From positions 30,885,925 to 30,949,924 of the forward strand of contig NC_089725.1 of assembly GCF_035083965.1 (NCBI RefSeq): DNA of 64,000 nucleotides, given 5' to 3'. Positions 32,003 to 44,451 of the stretch are shown piece by piece. A model generated the notes under the pieces. It was not told the origin of the DNA. It saw only the letters and a list, made by a program, of their open reading frames with translations, and did no database searches. This DNA comes from Branchiostoma lanceolatum (lineage: Eukaryota; Chordata; Leptocardii; Amphioxiformes; Branchiostomatidae). The stretch's first letter is position 1; each line of letters opens with the position of its first letter. A program made the translations under genes and the position numbers.

Positions 32003-33302
32003 TCATGGGTAACTGGGCCGCGGGGTGTACACGCTCTCCATGGTGGACGTGGTGAAGTAGAACGGCGTTGTCAGCGTCATGTTCTGGAAGCCCGCCATCA
32101 GGTACCGCCAGCTCAGTCGCGCCGCCTTGCGGATTCTCTGTGCAAGACAAAAGACACTGACGTCACGTACAGAACAGGTGGTGTTTCAACAACTCAGAAA
32201 ACGCACAGTTAAGTACACGGAGAATGACGAAAGGCACTTTCAAGAAGAAACAAACGTTGCTTCCTCTTTATCATATCACCCTGTTTATAACGGTTCCATT
32301 TATGGGGGTTGTCTGTGTGCCAATACGTCGTCATTGTGACAGCCAAATCAATCAAATGATTTGATTAAGATCAATAGATCGATCGATAGATAGATATATT
32401 ATTTATTGTTTGATTGGTTTTCTAGGCATCAGATAGTTGAAACATCATTTTCTTCATTGTTCAAATGGATAGTCGAAGATTGCGGATATATATGCAACTA
32501 TCAAAATATTATGTAGATAGGTGAATAAAGCTAAAAAAAATCGTACCTTTCTGATTTTCTTCTTCTTTGATTTCTTCTTTTTGATCGTCTTTTCTTCCAC
32601 CACGTAGACGTCTAAGGTCTCCTGGGAGGCCTCCAGTTGGATGTACTTGGTAGACGTGGGTGAGAAGGTCACTTTCTTGCGTTTCTTCTTCCTTTCTTTC
32701 GACTTTCCTTCGACTTTTTTCGAAGAAGAGAGCGCCTCTTTCACTGACTGGGACTGTGTGGCGTTATCTGGATCACTGTTGACAGAGTTCCTTACGTTTT
32801 TGTCACACTGTGTCTCATTTTCTGCGTCACGACTGTCGGTGTGAACTTCTGCTGAAAACACTTTCTCTGTTGTCTCAGTGTCGCTCAAAGAAGTGTCCTC
32901 GCTGTCGTCCTTCGTGACAAGTCGCAGGTCCAAGTCTCGGTCCTCCCCGGGCTGTGTCCCCTCTTCCCTGTGGGAGCCGGCGGCCATGTGGCCCGAGGAG
33001 GAAGGTTCCGTCTCCCGGTCAGGCTGCCCGCCCTGCCCCCCGCCGTACAGCAGGTCTCCCACATCCAACTTCACACTGCGGCGTTTCTGTTGCTGGGATT
33101 TAACAACTGTGGTATGACTGGTCTTAAGATCAAAGTTCAGTTCTTTGTTCTCTTCAACGTCATCGCCTAAGGCTGTTATTGACTCTTCCGACTCCTTGCG
33201 AAGCGGAGGCCTTTCCTTGGACTTGGAGAACTTCTTGTACTTGTTCTTCGAGAACAGATTTCTGACCTTGAATCTGACCTTCTTTCCCGGCTTGGTCGCC
33301 AT
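32003..33302 (-). CDS. Lys-rich protein, copy B, C1orf115/RDD1-like C-terminus
   Basis: Coding exons 32547-33302 and 32003-32137 (TGA) give 296 aa beginning MATKPGKKVRFKVRNLF. Relative to copy A, the middle block RRSVKLDVGDLLYGGGQGG with the following 65 or so residues, KKRKKVTFSPTSTKYIQ, and RIRKAARLSWRYLMAGFQNM are almost identical, while the stretches between are diverged and gapped. The first 60 bases of the last exon are nearly identical between copies. The C-terminus is 21 aa shorter than in copy A, ending RPSYP. The 5' exon is at 34091-34101 on the minus strand (ATGTCCGACAG|GTACGT). Joining it in frame is less clear than for copy A, so translation from MAT is preferred. The genes are convergent, about 9.9 kb apart, an inverted duplication with repeat-filled DNA between. 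Confidence 0.85.
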
Positions 33303-33549
33303 GTTTGAATGGGAACACGGCCGGTGTCGCCAGTGGCACCCCCGACTCGGGGTCAACGTCCGGAAGGTTACTGAGGACTGCATGTGAAAAGACAAGTGAG
33401 ATTTAATAACTTTCTATATGATTTTTACCGCAAACAAACCCAGGATATCTTGGAAGCCCCTGGGTCGCAGTGCTGTGTTCCTGTTCACCGATTCTGCACA
33501 CACAATCATGCAATCCTTCACACAGCATACGTCACCCCTTTATGATCCC

Positions 33550-33980
33550 TGACTGTAGAATCTTCAACCCACGAACGATTCCACAACAGTTCGAATGTCT
33601 AGCTGTATGATCGCCAGAAAGCTCTCTGGTGCAGTTTTTGCCCGAGAGGTTTGAGAGAGACACAGATTAGATTATAAGTTTAGCGATGACAAAGCATTAG
33701 GTAAGCTTCCGTATCCGTCCAGTATGTAAACACGATCTTTAAACACCTTCAAACAACTTACACATTATTCAACCCAGGGTTCCACAACAAACTACATGTC
33801 TAGTAGGTGATCAGCAGAAAGCTCTCTACTTTAGTTTTTGACTGAAAGGATCAAATTTGTACAGCGGTGACGAAACGTGGTTAAGATTCCGTATCTGACA
33901 AAATCTGACCGATATGTAAACACAAACCTTCACACAAACTACAATATTCAACTCATCGTCCCGCAACAAATATCTATTAA
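33550..33980. repeat. Imperfect tandem repeat of about 210 bp in copy B 5' intron
   Basis: Blocks such as CAGAAAGCTCTCT and TATGTAAACAC recur near 33605/33815 and 33724/33913, giving about two degenerate units between the 5' exon and the coding exon of copy B. Confidence 0.7.
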
Positions 33981-34084
33981 TGATCACGAAGTCGTTGTCT
34001 TCATGAACTTGCCCCGACAAGTTTGCTAGCGACAAGGAGTTGCAAGTTCAACCAAATAAGACAGAACTTGGCTAAGCTAGACGT

Positions 34085-34184
34085 ACGTACCTGTCGGACA
34101 TGTTGGAAAGGTGCGTCAGGTGTTTACCCAGGCCAGGTGAGACAACGCTACCTGTGCTGTGATTGACAGGTTTGCTCCGCCCCC
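34085..34184 (-). promoter_or_regulatory. GC-box promoter and 5' exon of copy B
   Basis: On the minus strand GGGGGCGGAGC (plus coordinates 34174-34184) is followed by AACCTGT and then by the short exon with ATG at 34099-34101 and donor GTACGT (34085-34090). It mirrors the copy A promoter element by element. Confidence 0.55.
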
Positions 34185-34185
34185 T

Positions 34186-36047
34186 CCCCTATCCCGGGTG
34201 GCTCGGTCACGCATGTCCAGATCTCCGCAGTATGGGCCAGTATTGACGGATCTCCAAGCAGATGTGTGGCGCCGGCTTGGTTTGCACGTATCTTTGCAGC
34301 ATTGTGTACGTCTTTCCAGGCGATGAAAGAAAAAAGCGCACCACTAGAAAGAAAGCGCACAATTATGAAAAAAGACTTTTCAAAGGCTAGTCGAATCCGC
34401 ACGTTTACTTAATAAGTATTGACAAGTATGAATATTGAATGGGGGATCTACCCGCATCTAGCAGATGCCGTCCGCCGTTAGCACGATAACACAATGGTGT
34501 AGAGCATTAAGTTGAAATAACAATATGGATAGCACGCCATTACGGCTTGCATACTAGTTCTTCATTTGTTTTTACTTCTCCTTGAATGAATTACTACAAA
34601 CAAATATCTGCAAAGGGTAAGCAACCGACGAACACTTGAACCTGTGTTTCTCAATTAAAGGTGACCAGTTTCCGACAGGTTTCAATCAGCCTCCGTGCAC
34701 ATAAGTACTACTACTAGAAAGGCAACATTTGTACGATCAAATACATTAACAACATGTATCGCCCATTTCCCTCCCCTTGCAAAAAGCGACTGTTCTAATG
34801 CAAAAATGGAGGATTCCAAAATAACATTTAACTATCATAAAGTAAGACCATATATGTAATGAACATTGTAAATATCAACGCCATCCAGGCTAACGTTTGT
34901 TGTATGTCTGCAATGTTGGTATGTGAATTGAAGATTTGAATTGAAGACCAGTCAGAAATGGATCTCTCCCAATTTGAGAGCCCATTAGTAAACTTTCCAA
35001 CTTTAGTGAAAAGGCTCGCCCTTAGTAATAGCCTCCGGCTAGTTGGGCAACCCTGGCATGCACATGCTGAACCAATAACTAACTTAAGTAAAGGAAAATA
35101 ATGAAATGTTCGCAAGAGCTTAAAGCATGGACTAGTGAGACCACATCGCATTTGCTTAAACCAACCGTTACGTTCATCTCATTTTGGAACTGTGAAAGGA
35201 CTAGCATTAAATGGCTTTGGGATATAGAAAGAAAAGACAAATTTGAAAACTCCTCTATTATTTTATATGCTCGTCATTTTATAATCGCCAGAGGGCGCTC
35301 TTGGTCGATTGATACATGACCATTGTGACCCCTGCGTGGTGAGTCCGTGTATTTACCGAAATACACATGAAGATGTTTGGAAACAAGGAGGGTAAATACA
35401 TGTATTTAACGACCTTGGTGGAATTTACCGAAGTACAGTATGACGGGTGTCATCATTGAACACGTATTGCGGCGGCCGACCGAGATCGCCAAGTATTTTC
35501 TGTCTTTTTCTTGTCGCCAGGGCCATATATACATTTTTTCATGCCATATTATAGCAACCTGTGATGTTTACTCATCAAATCACCCTGTTTGTCGGTAGAT
35601 CTCACCTTCCTTTGTGGGTAAATGACTCAGATACCGCTTAAAAGACAAACATTGCGTAATGTTATGTCATAACAAGATGGCATTTTGTCTGTCTTCTTCC
35701 TGTCGCCAGGGGCATAAATATTATTATCATCACATTCAGCACCAAGAGACCACGTCTAGCGATATAATAGACGTTAAACATGGACAACGACAACAACATT
35801 ATTACATGCCGAAACATATCAACCTGTGGTGTTTACTCATCAAACCTTACTGTATTTCGGTAGATTTCACTCAACTTCATGTGTATTTCGTACATTTCGT
35901 GTATTTCGGTAAATACATAGACCCCTGCGCGGTGACCCTGCGCGCGGGCTCAGAGGACGTGGAACCCAGGAAGTGTGTCATACAGTTTTGGTAAAAAATA
36001 ATCACTTTCTCTCCGAAACAGACGGTTTTCTACGGGTTTTCGTCAAC
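34186..36047. other. Gene-free stretch between copy B and ZFPL1
   Basis: Holds a TCTCCAAGCAGA-family MITE end at 34251, a retroelement-type tail (TAGTAATAGCCTCCGGCTAG) at 35015-35080, and repeated palindromic GTATTTCGGTAAATAC-like motifs at 35345-35435 and 35860-35925. The ZFPL1 promoter should lie at its right end; no clear core element is visible. Confidence 0.5.
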
Positions 36048-39000
36048 ATGGGACTCTGCAAGTGTCCTAAGAAGAAAGTAACGAACCTGTTTTGCTTCGA
36101 ACACAGAGTGAACGTGTGTGAATACTGCCTGGTGTCCAACCATCCGAAGGTGAGTTTTCGTTGTGTCGCTTTTTTGTAGTCTTGCATGACATGTCGCGTC
36201 GTCTGCCTGGTTTGTCTGAGCTGTAGTCGTTCTGATGATTTGCACGTCTTCACATTTGGCAGAAATTGGGAACGCTCTGGTGCTTCGAACGCCACGTCAC
36301 TTAGATTCCAGATCCTCATGATAGAAAGGACGGAACACCATTCTTTCCAAACACGCCCAAACGTTGTTATGAGTAGCGAAAATATTTGGTCTATGATATG
36401 GGAGGGAGGGAGTAGTACGATCGATGTTTTTTTGCCTTCAAGACACGACTTTCCTGCGACTGTCAATGTACAGTGGGGAATTTTTTTACAGATATCGGAT
36501 GCCACAAGTATCCGACGTTATACTTACTAGTATAGTGTGAAAACGTGCATGGAATGTCCAAACATCTACAGAAGTCCAGAACATAACCTGAACTACATGT
36601 ACCAAGACACGGTGTGTATGGGTTGGTCAAGTTGATGTGGAATCTTTGCCTGTTCTCCGTACATGTACATGTACGGAGAGCGAGACTCATCACTTTTTAT
36701 AAGTACCATAATAGCCTTGAAGTTATAAACTCGAGAGTTGCCCTCACCCCTGCGGCACCATCCCGCTCGTCCAGACATTTGCACCCAGCAGCGTACAGTC
36801 CTTCTTCCCCAGGACAGCCAGAGAATGGAATAGCCTTCCAGCCTCCGTCGCCCTCAGTTCAACTCTCGACAGTTTCAAACAACAGGTTTAACAGGTTTAA
36901 CTCCCCACCCCTCCCATTCCCAACCCCCGGTTTGTTACATCTCACATCCTCACTCCCAACTTGCAGTAGACTTCCAGTAAGTTTAAAGGCACCAAAATCT
37001 TCACCACGTTGAAGGCGGCTGCCTAAACCGAAAGAAGAAGAAGATGTGTAACATTTATACAACACTTTCCCTAAAAATGAAAGGAGGGGTGTATTCCGTA
37101 AGATGTAAGAGTTCCACAGCTGCAGCAGTAATACAACATTGCCTCTGTCCTTCCAACAACAGCTGCACAGGAAATCTACTCCCTGCTGCATATCCCCATA
37201 ACCAATACATGTACAAACATAATTTTTAGTACCGATAGGCTACATGTTATGTGCATCATTATATTTCAAAATGATGAACAAAGTTGGACCACAGAGGGAT
37301 CCTTGAGGTACATGTGCACCAACATTGATGCTGTATACGTAGTAGGCTTTGAGTTTGATGGCCCTACCAATAATTTCCAAAACCTATCACAACCTGCCCC
37401 GCAAGACCTCGGAGAATATCGCATCTGGGTGGATCATATATAGATCAAAAGTTGGGCCAAGGTCAGGTCCTTGTGGAACATCAACATTTCAACATAATGC
37501 TGATTGTGATTGTCTAACCATTTACGTGTACAACACCTGACAACCTCCTCCAGAGAAATAAACTCAGCTGGGAAAAGACTTTGAATTTTCCTTTCAGAAA
37601 CGTTCTCACTGTAATTGTGTAAACCACTACTACCGGTTGGGGCATTAGGGCAGTCACAACCGTGTTTGACGTGCGTGTTGTTCTGTCCCCAGTGCATCGT
37701 GCAGTCCTACCTGCAGTGGCTACAGGACAGCGACTACAACCCACAGTGCAGCCTGTGTGGAGGGGCCTTAGCAGACGGAGACGTCGTCAGACTTATCTGT
37801 TACGGTGAGTCACTGCAGCTGGTAGAAGCCATATAGATATTGACATCTATAAATTATAGTATCTTTACCCTCCATTACACATGATGTAGACATCTCCCAC
37901 TAGTGCCGTTTGTCTTTGCACAACTGTTTCAATTGCAAGTCTTGCATCTAATTTTTATCTTGTTACAAGATAACAATTTTACGTTATGCATGTCACATGT
38001 GACAGTTTTGTTGTTTTTTTCTTTCGCATAAGCAGTAGACCACCTTTTGGCGTAACACACCAGTTTTCTACAGTAAGACTGCTGTGTAAGACTAAGACAG
38101 GAATATTTTCTGCTAGGCCTGTAAAATCAATTTAAAAATCTGTGTAGAACTGTAGCAACTTGAAAAGGCTGCTACACAGTAACATTTCTGTTTCCTGTAT
38201 CGTGTTACAGATGTGTTCCACTGGTCCTGTCTGAACAGCTATGCCCAGAAGCTGCCGGCCAACACTGCGTCCGCAGGCTACACCTGCCCCAAGTGTGACA
38301 GTGGAGTCTTGACTAACATTTCTGTTTCCTGTATCGTGTTACAGATGTGTTCCACTGGTCCTGTCTGAACAGCTATGCCCAGAAGCTGCCGGCCAACACT
38401 GCGCCCGCAGGCTACACCTGCCCCAAGTGTAACAGCGGAGTCTTCCCCCCACCCAACATGGTATCTCCCGTGGCGGACGAGCTGAAGACGTGGCTGTCAC
38501 AGGTCAACTGGGCGCGGGCCGGGCTGGGGATGCCACTGGTAAGGCTCCGTTTGTTGGTTCTTTCGGTTTCTGGATTTTTCCTTGCCAAGACAATCAGGGC
38601 AACGTTATGCTTTCAAGGGGATACCTGACTCAACCTTGACACTAATTCTAATTCTAACCTAATTCTAACCTTTTAATATACAGATCTTGCTCAGTGTCAC
38701 AGTCACTGACGAGAACTTTCTGGACTTTTTGTTGGCAAGACGTTTGATGAGAGCAACGTTATGCTTTCAAGGGGATGCCTACCTCAACCTTAACCCATAT
38801 TCTAATTCTAACCTAATTCTAAACTGCTGATCTACAGATCTTACTCAGTGTCACTAGCTACACTGACGAGAAGAAGTCAATGCTATCTGAAATGTCTGAC
38901 CATTTGAGTAACAGTAACTGTTAAGTTGCGTAATTCTAACATACCCTAACCTAAACCATGACCATAATGCTAACAGTAGAAATTTAGCAACAAACAATGA

Positions 39001-41997
39001 TTTGTTGGAATCAATGGTTTGATCAACTCACACCAGGACAAAATACAGAGAGATAAATTGAGATATTTGTCATTTTGACTTAAGTATTGATTTCAAGTTT
39101 GTTTGTCCCCACAGATAGAGGAGCACATACCTAGTACAGTACAAGAGACAGAGAGAATAGAAGACTTACCCGCCACCACTGGTGAGTATGGATAAACAGA
39201 ACTATTTCTGCTGCTGTCTGAAATTCTAAATATAGTAGGGAGAATTATGTCAAAAAGGCAATTTTGCATGTTGACTAATTAGGCAGGGCATGAATTGGTT
39301 GTACATGTAGCTTGATTATTTAGTTTTCACAAAGAAAAGGACAGCTTCCCCCCCCCCCCTCCCTGTGTAAGAAAAACTGATGCAGGCTTGTCTGGGATCA
39401 TCATCAGTCTTCAGTCTCATTTACTGTGTCTTAGATAAGAAAAGCATATCCCCAGCATCATGAATTTGCAGTGGAGAGATCACTGCTAAAATCATGAAAA
39501 TAAAACCACCCATCGCGAGAACATTTTAGAATTTACAATAACTGTATACACTACTCCAGAGAGAAGATGCATGTTAATGACCACAGGAAGAATAGCTAAC
39601 AGAAATGTCAAGCTAATTGTAGATTCAAATAAAGGCAAAGGTAACGGTGCCCTTATTTTCCCCCTGCACAGTTAGAACAGATGCAGACATGTCGGGCATG
39701 GTTGACCCTACCTACCTGCAGACCAGACCCAACGGCCCCGCCCACGGCAACAGCGCCGTCACCGACCACACCCGGCAACAGCAGAACAGCTTCAGCCCCG
39801 CCCACAGCAAGCCGGCAGCCTCGACCAATCACAAACCTCCGCACAGCACGGCCATCAACATGTCCCACCTCCAGACGCCCGCAGGGTTCTCTCCCGGAGC
39901 CAATGGTGAGTTGGGTGTTCTGTATGACAGTCAAACCTGCCCAAGAAGACCACTCGGGGCGCTGATAGAATCTGGTCTGTGTGGACAGGCGGTCACTTTA
40001 CATAGAATCTAAATGCTTGTGTCAATGGTAAAATTATGTAAGGGACCAACTAATAGTGGTAACAATGGCCTGGCTGTCCTTGTTTAGTCACTTGTAAAGG
40101 CTTGACTGTATGATCCGGTATTTTATGTCATGCCTGGGCCTGATATGGGTGTTCCGGACCGTGTGATAACTATCCGGATCACATAGGGTTCGGGAGTGTT
40201 ATTACACAGGCTTCCATAGAATATTTCAAATGCATTTCGAGCGCGCCGGTTGCGCCGCCGTCGGAAATTCGAATACCGGATTCGGAGAATAGAATCAATG
40301 TTGTTACGGTTTTGTGTTCGAGGACACAAAACTCCCTCAACTTCTGGCGCATTCAGCATTGAAATCATCTGTTTTCTCTGGTGGGTATGACCAAGGTATG
40401 ACATAAATAAAATACAACACGTTGTATTCCGCATCACTCTTTGTCCCAGCCCCCGCCACCCCCCCACATCCCCCACCCCCCCCGCGGGTCGGATCGCCCT
40501 ACCGGCCTACGATCCAACTCGGGTGATACAGAATACCCCGTGTTGTATTCTATACGTATACCTGGTGAACAGTCTCATGCCGTAATACACCAGTTCTGTA
40601 CTTTGGTAAGTTTCGCAGGAGGCTGACTTGTCTAAGCTATAGCACACCTGGATATACCCATATTGGAAAGTGTGAATAGTCTTTTTTGTATTTCTTTTTG
40701 GTGCCAGAAGTGGGGCTCTCCTGTTGACAAACTACAGTTTTAAAAAAATAATGTGAAAAGTACGCAATACAGCCTATGGCTGTGAGGTACTTCATATTTT
40801 TCGATCACAATGACCAAATAAAACCATTCATTCATTCATTCATTTGCCTAATCATGACTGCTCTTTCCAGACACCTACTCCCCCAGGAAGCTGTTCGACT
40901 CCACAAAGGACGACGAGCTGAGGAACACGTCGTTTGACCACGACGAGAACAAGTACAAGCGGAGATCGGCGCTGAACTGGTTCTCAAGATGGTTCAAGTA
41001 AGTCCGCTTTCATCACCTTCTACTCTCTGTTGTTGCTGAACATACAGCAAAATTTTACCGTTGAGTCATTCCGCGCCAGGCTGGAGGCCTGCCCACCTTA
41101 GCCTGGGACCTCCTCCCCCCCTACTTTGCCCCTCGCGGGGTTATTTGGGGTTGTTGAAGTTGAAGTGCATCATCTCTTTTATATCATGATATCCTCATTT
41201 CTACTGTAACTTTGAAGCATTATTTTTAGAGATGTTTTTCTGAAAATTAAAAGATTTTCCAAAGTGATATTGTCTTCCCCACTCAAGGGTGACCAGTATT
41301 TCATTTCCAGTTTCTGTCACTTAAAATCCGCATCCTTTGTTGTTACATTTGATATCAAGGCCCAATTTACACTGTTCATCGACCGATGAGTGACGAAAAT
41401 TGTATCCGTATGACCTACGACTTTGTACTTACAACTTAATCTATGATGAAGAAGAATGATTTTGAAAAAAGATAAACATAGTTACACAAAACTCACAAAA
41501 TATGTATTACTTACATGTATATATCAATGAATGAATGAATGAATCATTGTGATCAGGTATGAAAAGTATAATGTCTATTAAACCATCTTGAACATATATT
41601 CTAAAAGTATTCTAAAATCACAATTAATGTAAGGGTTAACCTTGAGCATATTGAAGTAACCATTTGGCACCCAATTCTCTATAGGTTACAGAGTTAGGCA
41701 GCAGGGAGAAGGTTTAAATGGATAGATAAGCTTGGGTTTACAGTACATATACACAGTCACAAATTTTGCTCGTAACTTCTTCCCTCCATCAGATCCGTGG
41801 CGGGGACGCAGAAGAAGGACCCTGACGCGAACCTGAAGAGGTTCATCGTGATGATGGTGCTGGGACTCATCGCGTTCCTCACCTTCATCGTCATCATGAC
41901 CCGGGTCGGCAGGGCGGCCGCCGAGAACGACCCCTTCCTCGACCCCATGGCCAACCCCAACATCAGGGTGGCCCACGACATCGACATCCCACAGTGA
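36048..41997 (+). CDS. ZFPL1: ZFPL1, cis-Golgi zinc finger protein-like 1
   Basis: Seven exons in continuous phase: 36048-36149, 37693-37804, 38345-38538, 39115-39181, 39672-39905, 40871-40997, 41793-41997 (TGA), 346 aa (human about 310). The start [20 protein letters not shown] is the highly conserved ZFPL1 N-terminus. A B-box-like zinc site (C-C...C-H) in exon 1 is followed by the RING-like part: [49 protein letters not shown]. Then [11 protein letters not shown] and a Pro/Ser-rich linker longer than in human. Exon 7 has one transmembrane helix ([19 protein letters not shown]) followed by the conserved lumenal tail [24 protein letters not shown]1 is an integral cis-Golgi protein that binds GM130. 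Exon 3 is preceded at 38211 by a copy of its acceptor and first 105 or so bases; using it shifts the frame. Intron 1 holds a retroelement fragment; a MITE starts 23 bp after the stop. Confidence 0.97.
36640..37045 (+). mobile_element. CR1/L2-like LINE 3' fragment in ZFPL1 intron 1
   Basis: Encodes [20 protein letters not shown] and [14 protein letters not shown], then, after a frameshift, a degraded [13 protein letters not shown]-type end. The tail is (GAA)n. A better preserved copy lies at 58320-58820. Confidence 0.8.
38180..38344 (+). repeat. 134 bp upstream copy of ZFPL1 exon 3 acceptor boundary
   Basis: TAACATTTCTGTTTCCTGTA..TTACAG plus the first 105 or so bases of exon 3 (from ATGTGTTCCACTGGTCC at 38211) precede the full copy at 38345. 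Differences are few (TCC/CCC, GAC/AAC). The upstream copy has no donor of its own. Confidence 0.93.
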
Positions 41998-42019
41998 AAA
42001 AAGACTCTTCTCTCACTCA

Positions 42020-42200
42020 GGCCACACCAATTTAATTTCTTGGTTAACGGATTTTTATTTTCAAAAAAAAAAATTTTAGAAAAATAAAATCATGAAAATA
42101 GAAGGCGGGGCTAGCCTTCTGTTTCATGATTTTTTTTTTCAAAATTTTTTTTTCTTGGAAAATAAAAATCCGCTAACCAGGAAATTAAATTGGTGTGGCC
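42020..42200. mobile_element. Palindromic MITE, GGCCACACCAATTTA family
   Basis: Nearly perfect inverted repeat of about 85 bp per arm meeting at GGGGCTAGCC, flanked by TCA (42017-42019, 42201-42203). It starts 23 bp after the ZFPL1 stop, so it probably lies in its 3'UTR. Confidence 0.92.
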
Positions 42201-42222
42201 TCAGCCTGAGTCTTCAGAAGCA

Positions 42223-42326
42223 AAGTTGAGCTGTAATTTACAACAAAAAGATTGAACTTAGACTGGAGTTGGACAGTTCAAACTTTGGGTTAGTCCAGTC
42301 TTTTTGTTGCAAATTACAATTCAACA
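42223..42326. mobile_element. Foldback MITE, CTGTAATTTACAACAAAA arms
   Basis: Left AAGTTGAGCTGTAATTTACA pairs with right TTGCAAATTACAATTCAAC; a relative is at 49766-49912. Confidence 0.8.
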
Positions 42327-42444
42327 TCAGGCTTGCACACAACATGGGTCACCTGGAAGTCCCCCAGTGAAAACTCTTTTCTCACTTTTGGATACACAAC
42401 AACAATCAATTGGACATTTAGTTTTCTTCTTGGGTACGCAACCT

Positions 42445-42597
42445 TATTTTATTCCTCTACAAACATTTTGACAGTCTGTCTATCTATGTCACAATAGGAC
42501 AAGTTTACTTTGCATCGATAAGATAAGTTTGTTCTACACGGATGAAGACAGCATACAGACTGTCAAAACATTTGTAGAGGTAGAAAATAATAAATAC
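42445..42597. mobile_element. Foldback MITE, CCTCTACAAACATTTTGACA arms
   Basis: ATTCCTCTACAAACATTTTG..ACAGTCTGT at 42451 pairs with ACAGACTGTCAAAACATTTG..TAGAGG at 42555. Confidence 0.85.
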
Positions 42598-43104
42598 AGT
42601 TCAACGTTACTTCAGAATTATTACGACCAACGTAGATGAACTTTGAGGCGAAGACTGAAACTTCATCGGTGTTGGTAGAAATCATCATGAAGACAAATTT
42701 TACACTGGGATTTCCAACATAAATGAAAATGGATTTTGATTTTCAACTGCACAACACCAGTTTTGTAAAGGTTGGATGAACGCACTGCTCAATCTGCATA
42801 AAGTTAATTCACAGAAGCTGTGGAGTGATTCACTCATTGCCGGTGCTTTACAGATAAGTTCCTGTTCTTTTGTGTTAGATATATTACTTCATGTTATTAA
42901 AGCTAAGACCTGCCTTCACATGTTAGATATGGATCTGTCAGGCAGTCAGCTTAGTCTTTTGTGTTGGAAATTACAGTGAAGATCTTTGACTTGGTATGGC
43001 CAGAGGGATGTCAAGGAGTTTTACTTTATTTCTGCCTGTCACTTGTATGTTAGAAAGTCAGCATTGCAAGTCTACACTAGTGAAACCATAGCAACCTCTG
43101 TTTA

Positions 43105-43342
43105 GGCCACACCAATTTATATCTTTGGTTCTAAAGCATCGTATAGTAAAAGCCGTTAGCACAAAGTCATAATGAAAACCAAGGGCACGAAAGAAAGCTT
43201 GGATCTGACTATAGTCACTCCCTAAAACTGAGTGAACCAAAACATGAATTTTGCTTCCTGGCTCTGTTTTAATGTTGATTTTCAGTTTAGCATATTTTTT
43301 TTTACATCCGACCAAGAACTAAGAAAGTAAATTGGTTTGGCC
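43105..43342. mobile_element. MITE, GGCCACACCAATTTA family
   Basis: Ends GGCCACACCAATTTAT and AAATTGGTTTGGCC with TTA on both sides (43102-43104, 43343-43345); the centre differs from the palindromic members. Confidence 0.8.
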
Positions 43343-44194
43343 TTACATACAGAAGCCTCTAATTGTTAATTTTCTCTATACAGTGGACTTTTTTTCATTC
43401 ATTAACTTGGCAGGTGGAGGTTGGTTGGAATCATGGGAACGAGCTGGTTGGAAATAATACATTTCCTTATTCTAGAAAGGTTTTGTTTTTTTACTTTCAG
43501 CCTCAAAGTTAGTTAAACAAAATGTACTTGTTTTGACGCAGAAGCTAAGGTTTTAAAAGTAGAAGGTTTTTGTAGAACGATTAGAATGAAAAATGCCTGT
43601 TGAATAATCCAAGAACGCTAGGTCTGATTTTTTGTATGCGTAAAATACATGAAATGCAATGAAATGACATGTATTCAGCTGTAATGGTATGATATTATAA
43701 TTTAAGATGTAATGTTTGTTAGCTTCTTGTACTGAGTATTTTTAGAAGTTCTCATGTGGAGAATCCCCCCCCCCCTTTTGCTCTGTAACTAAACAGACTG
43801 GTCCAAAGCTGCTTATTACTGTTAGAGTGTAAATACTGTATATATTACATTGTCTATATTAGCACAGCAGATCGTGTACATGTAGCAGCACCTCAACTGG
43901 AGTTTAATGTGCAATTTAGGAAAATACCTGTAATGGCTCCCCCTGATTTTGAATTGGTTCTGCCCAGAATAATGGCTAAAAGTGTCAAGAAAGGTTCAGA
44001 TTGGAAGATACTACTTTAAGACAGGTGGGTGCAGCATTGGCTGTTCTCAGGTCCTGTCATAGGGTCCATACCCGGAGTTTAGGCCACGCCAATTTATCTG
44101 CTTGGTTTTCATCCGACATTTAGGAATGAAAATTTAAAAAGAGGCTATGCTGAAAATAGGAACTGGGGGGAACTTTGACTATGGCTAGTCAGAT

Positions 44195-44407
44195 TACCTT
44201 AAATGCAGAAATGTTTGGGGTGGTTTTATGGTCGCGGTTTTCACGGTGAACTCTTTATAGCGAACTTAAAACCACCCCGAAAAGCCGTTCCATTGTGTGA
44301 CTGTATCGCTAATATTGCTTCAAACGCGTTCTCAAAACCACCGCGAACACTCCATTTTCTCCCTACTGTGCCATTAAGTCCCCTCGAACATTTCTGCATT
44401 TACAGTA
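44195..44407. mobile_element. 213 bp MITE, CTGTAAATGCAGAAATGTTCG family
   Basis: Relative of the element at 13194-13413 with TA at both ends. A half element with a GGCCACGCCAATTTA left end precedes it at 44084. Confidence 0.85.
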
Positions 44408-44451
44408 TAATGACTGAACGTGTGTGTACCAAGGTACAGACTTCACCATCA

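Noticed and set aside
41686-41987. Minus-strand frames opposite ZFPL1 exon 7
   Set aside because: Shadow of a strongly conserved coding exon on the plus strand.
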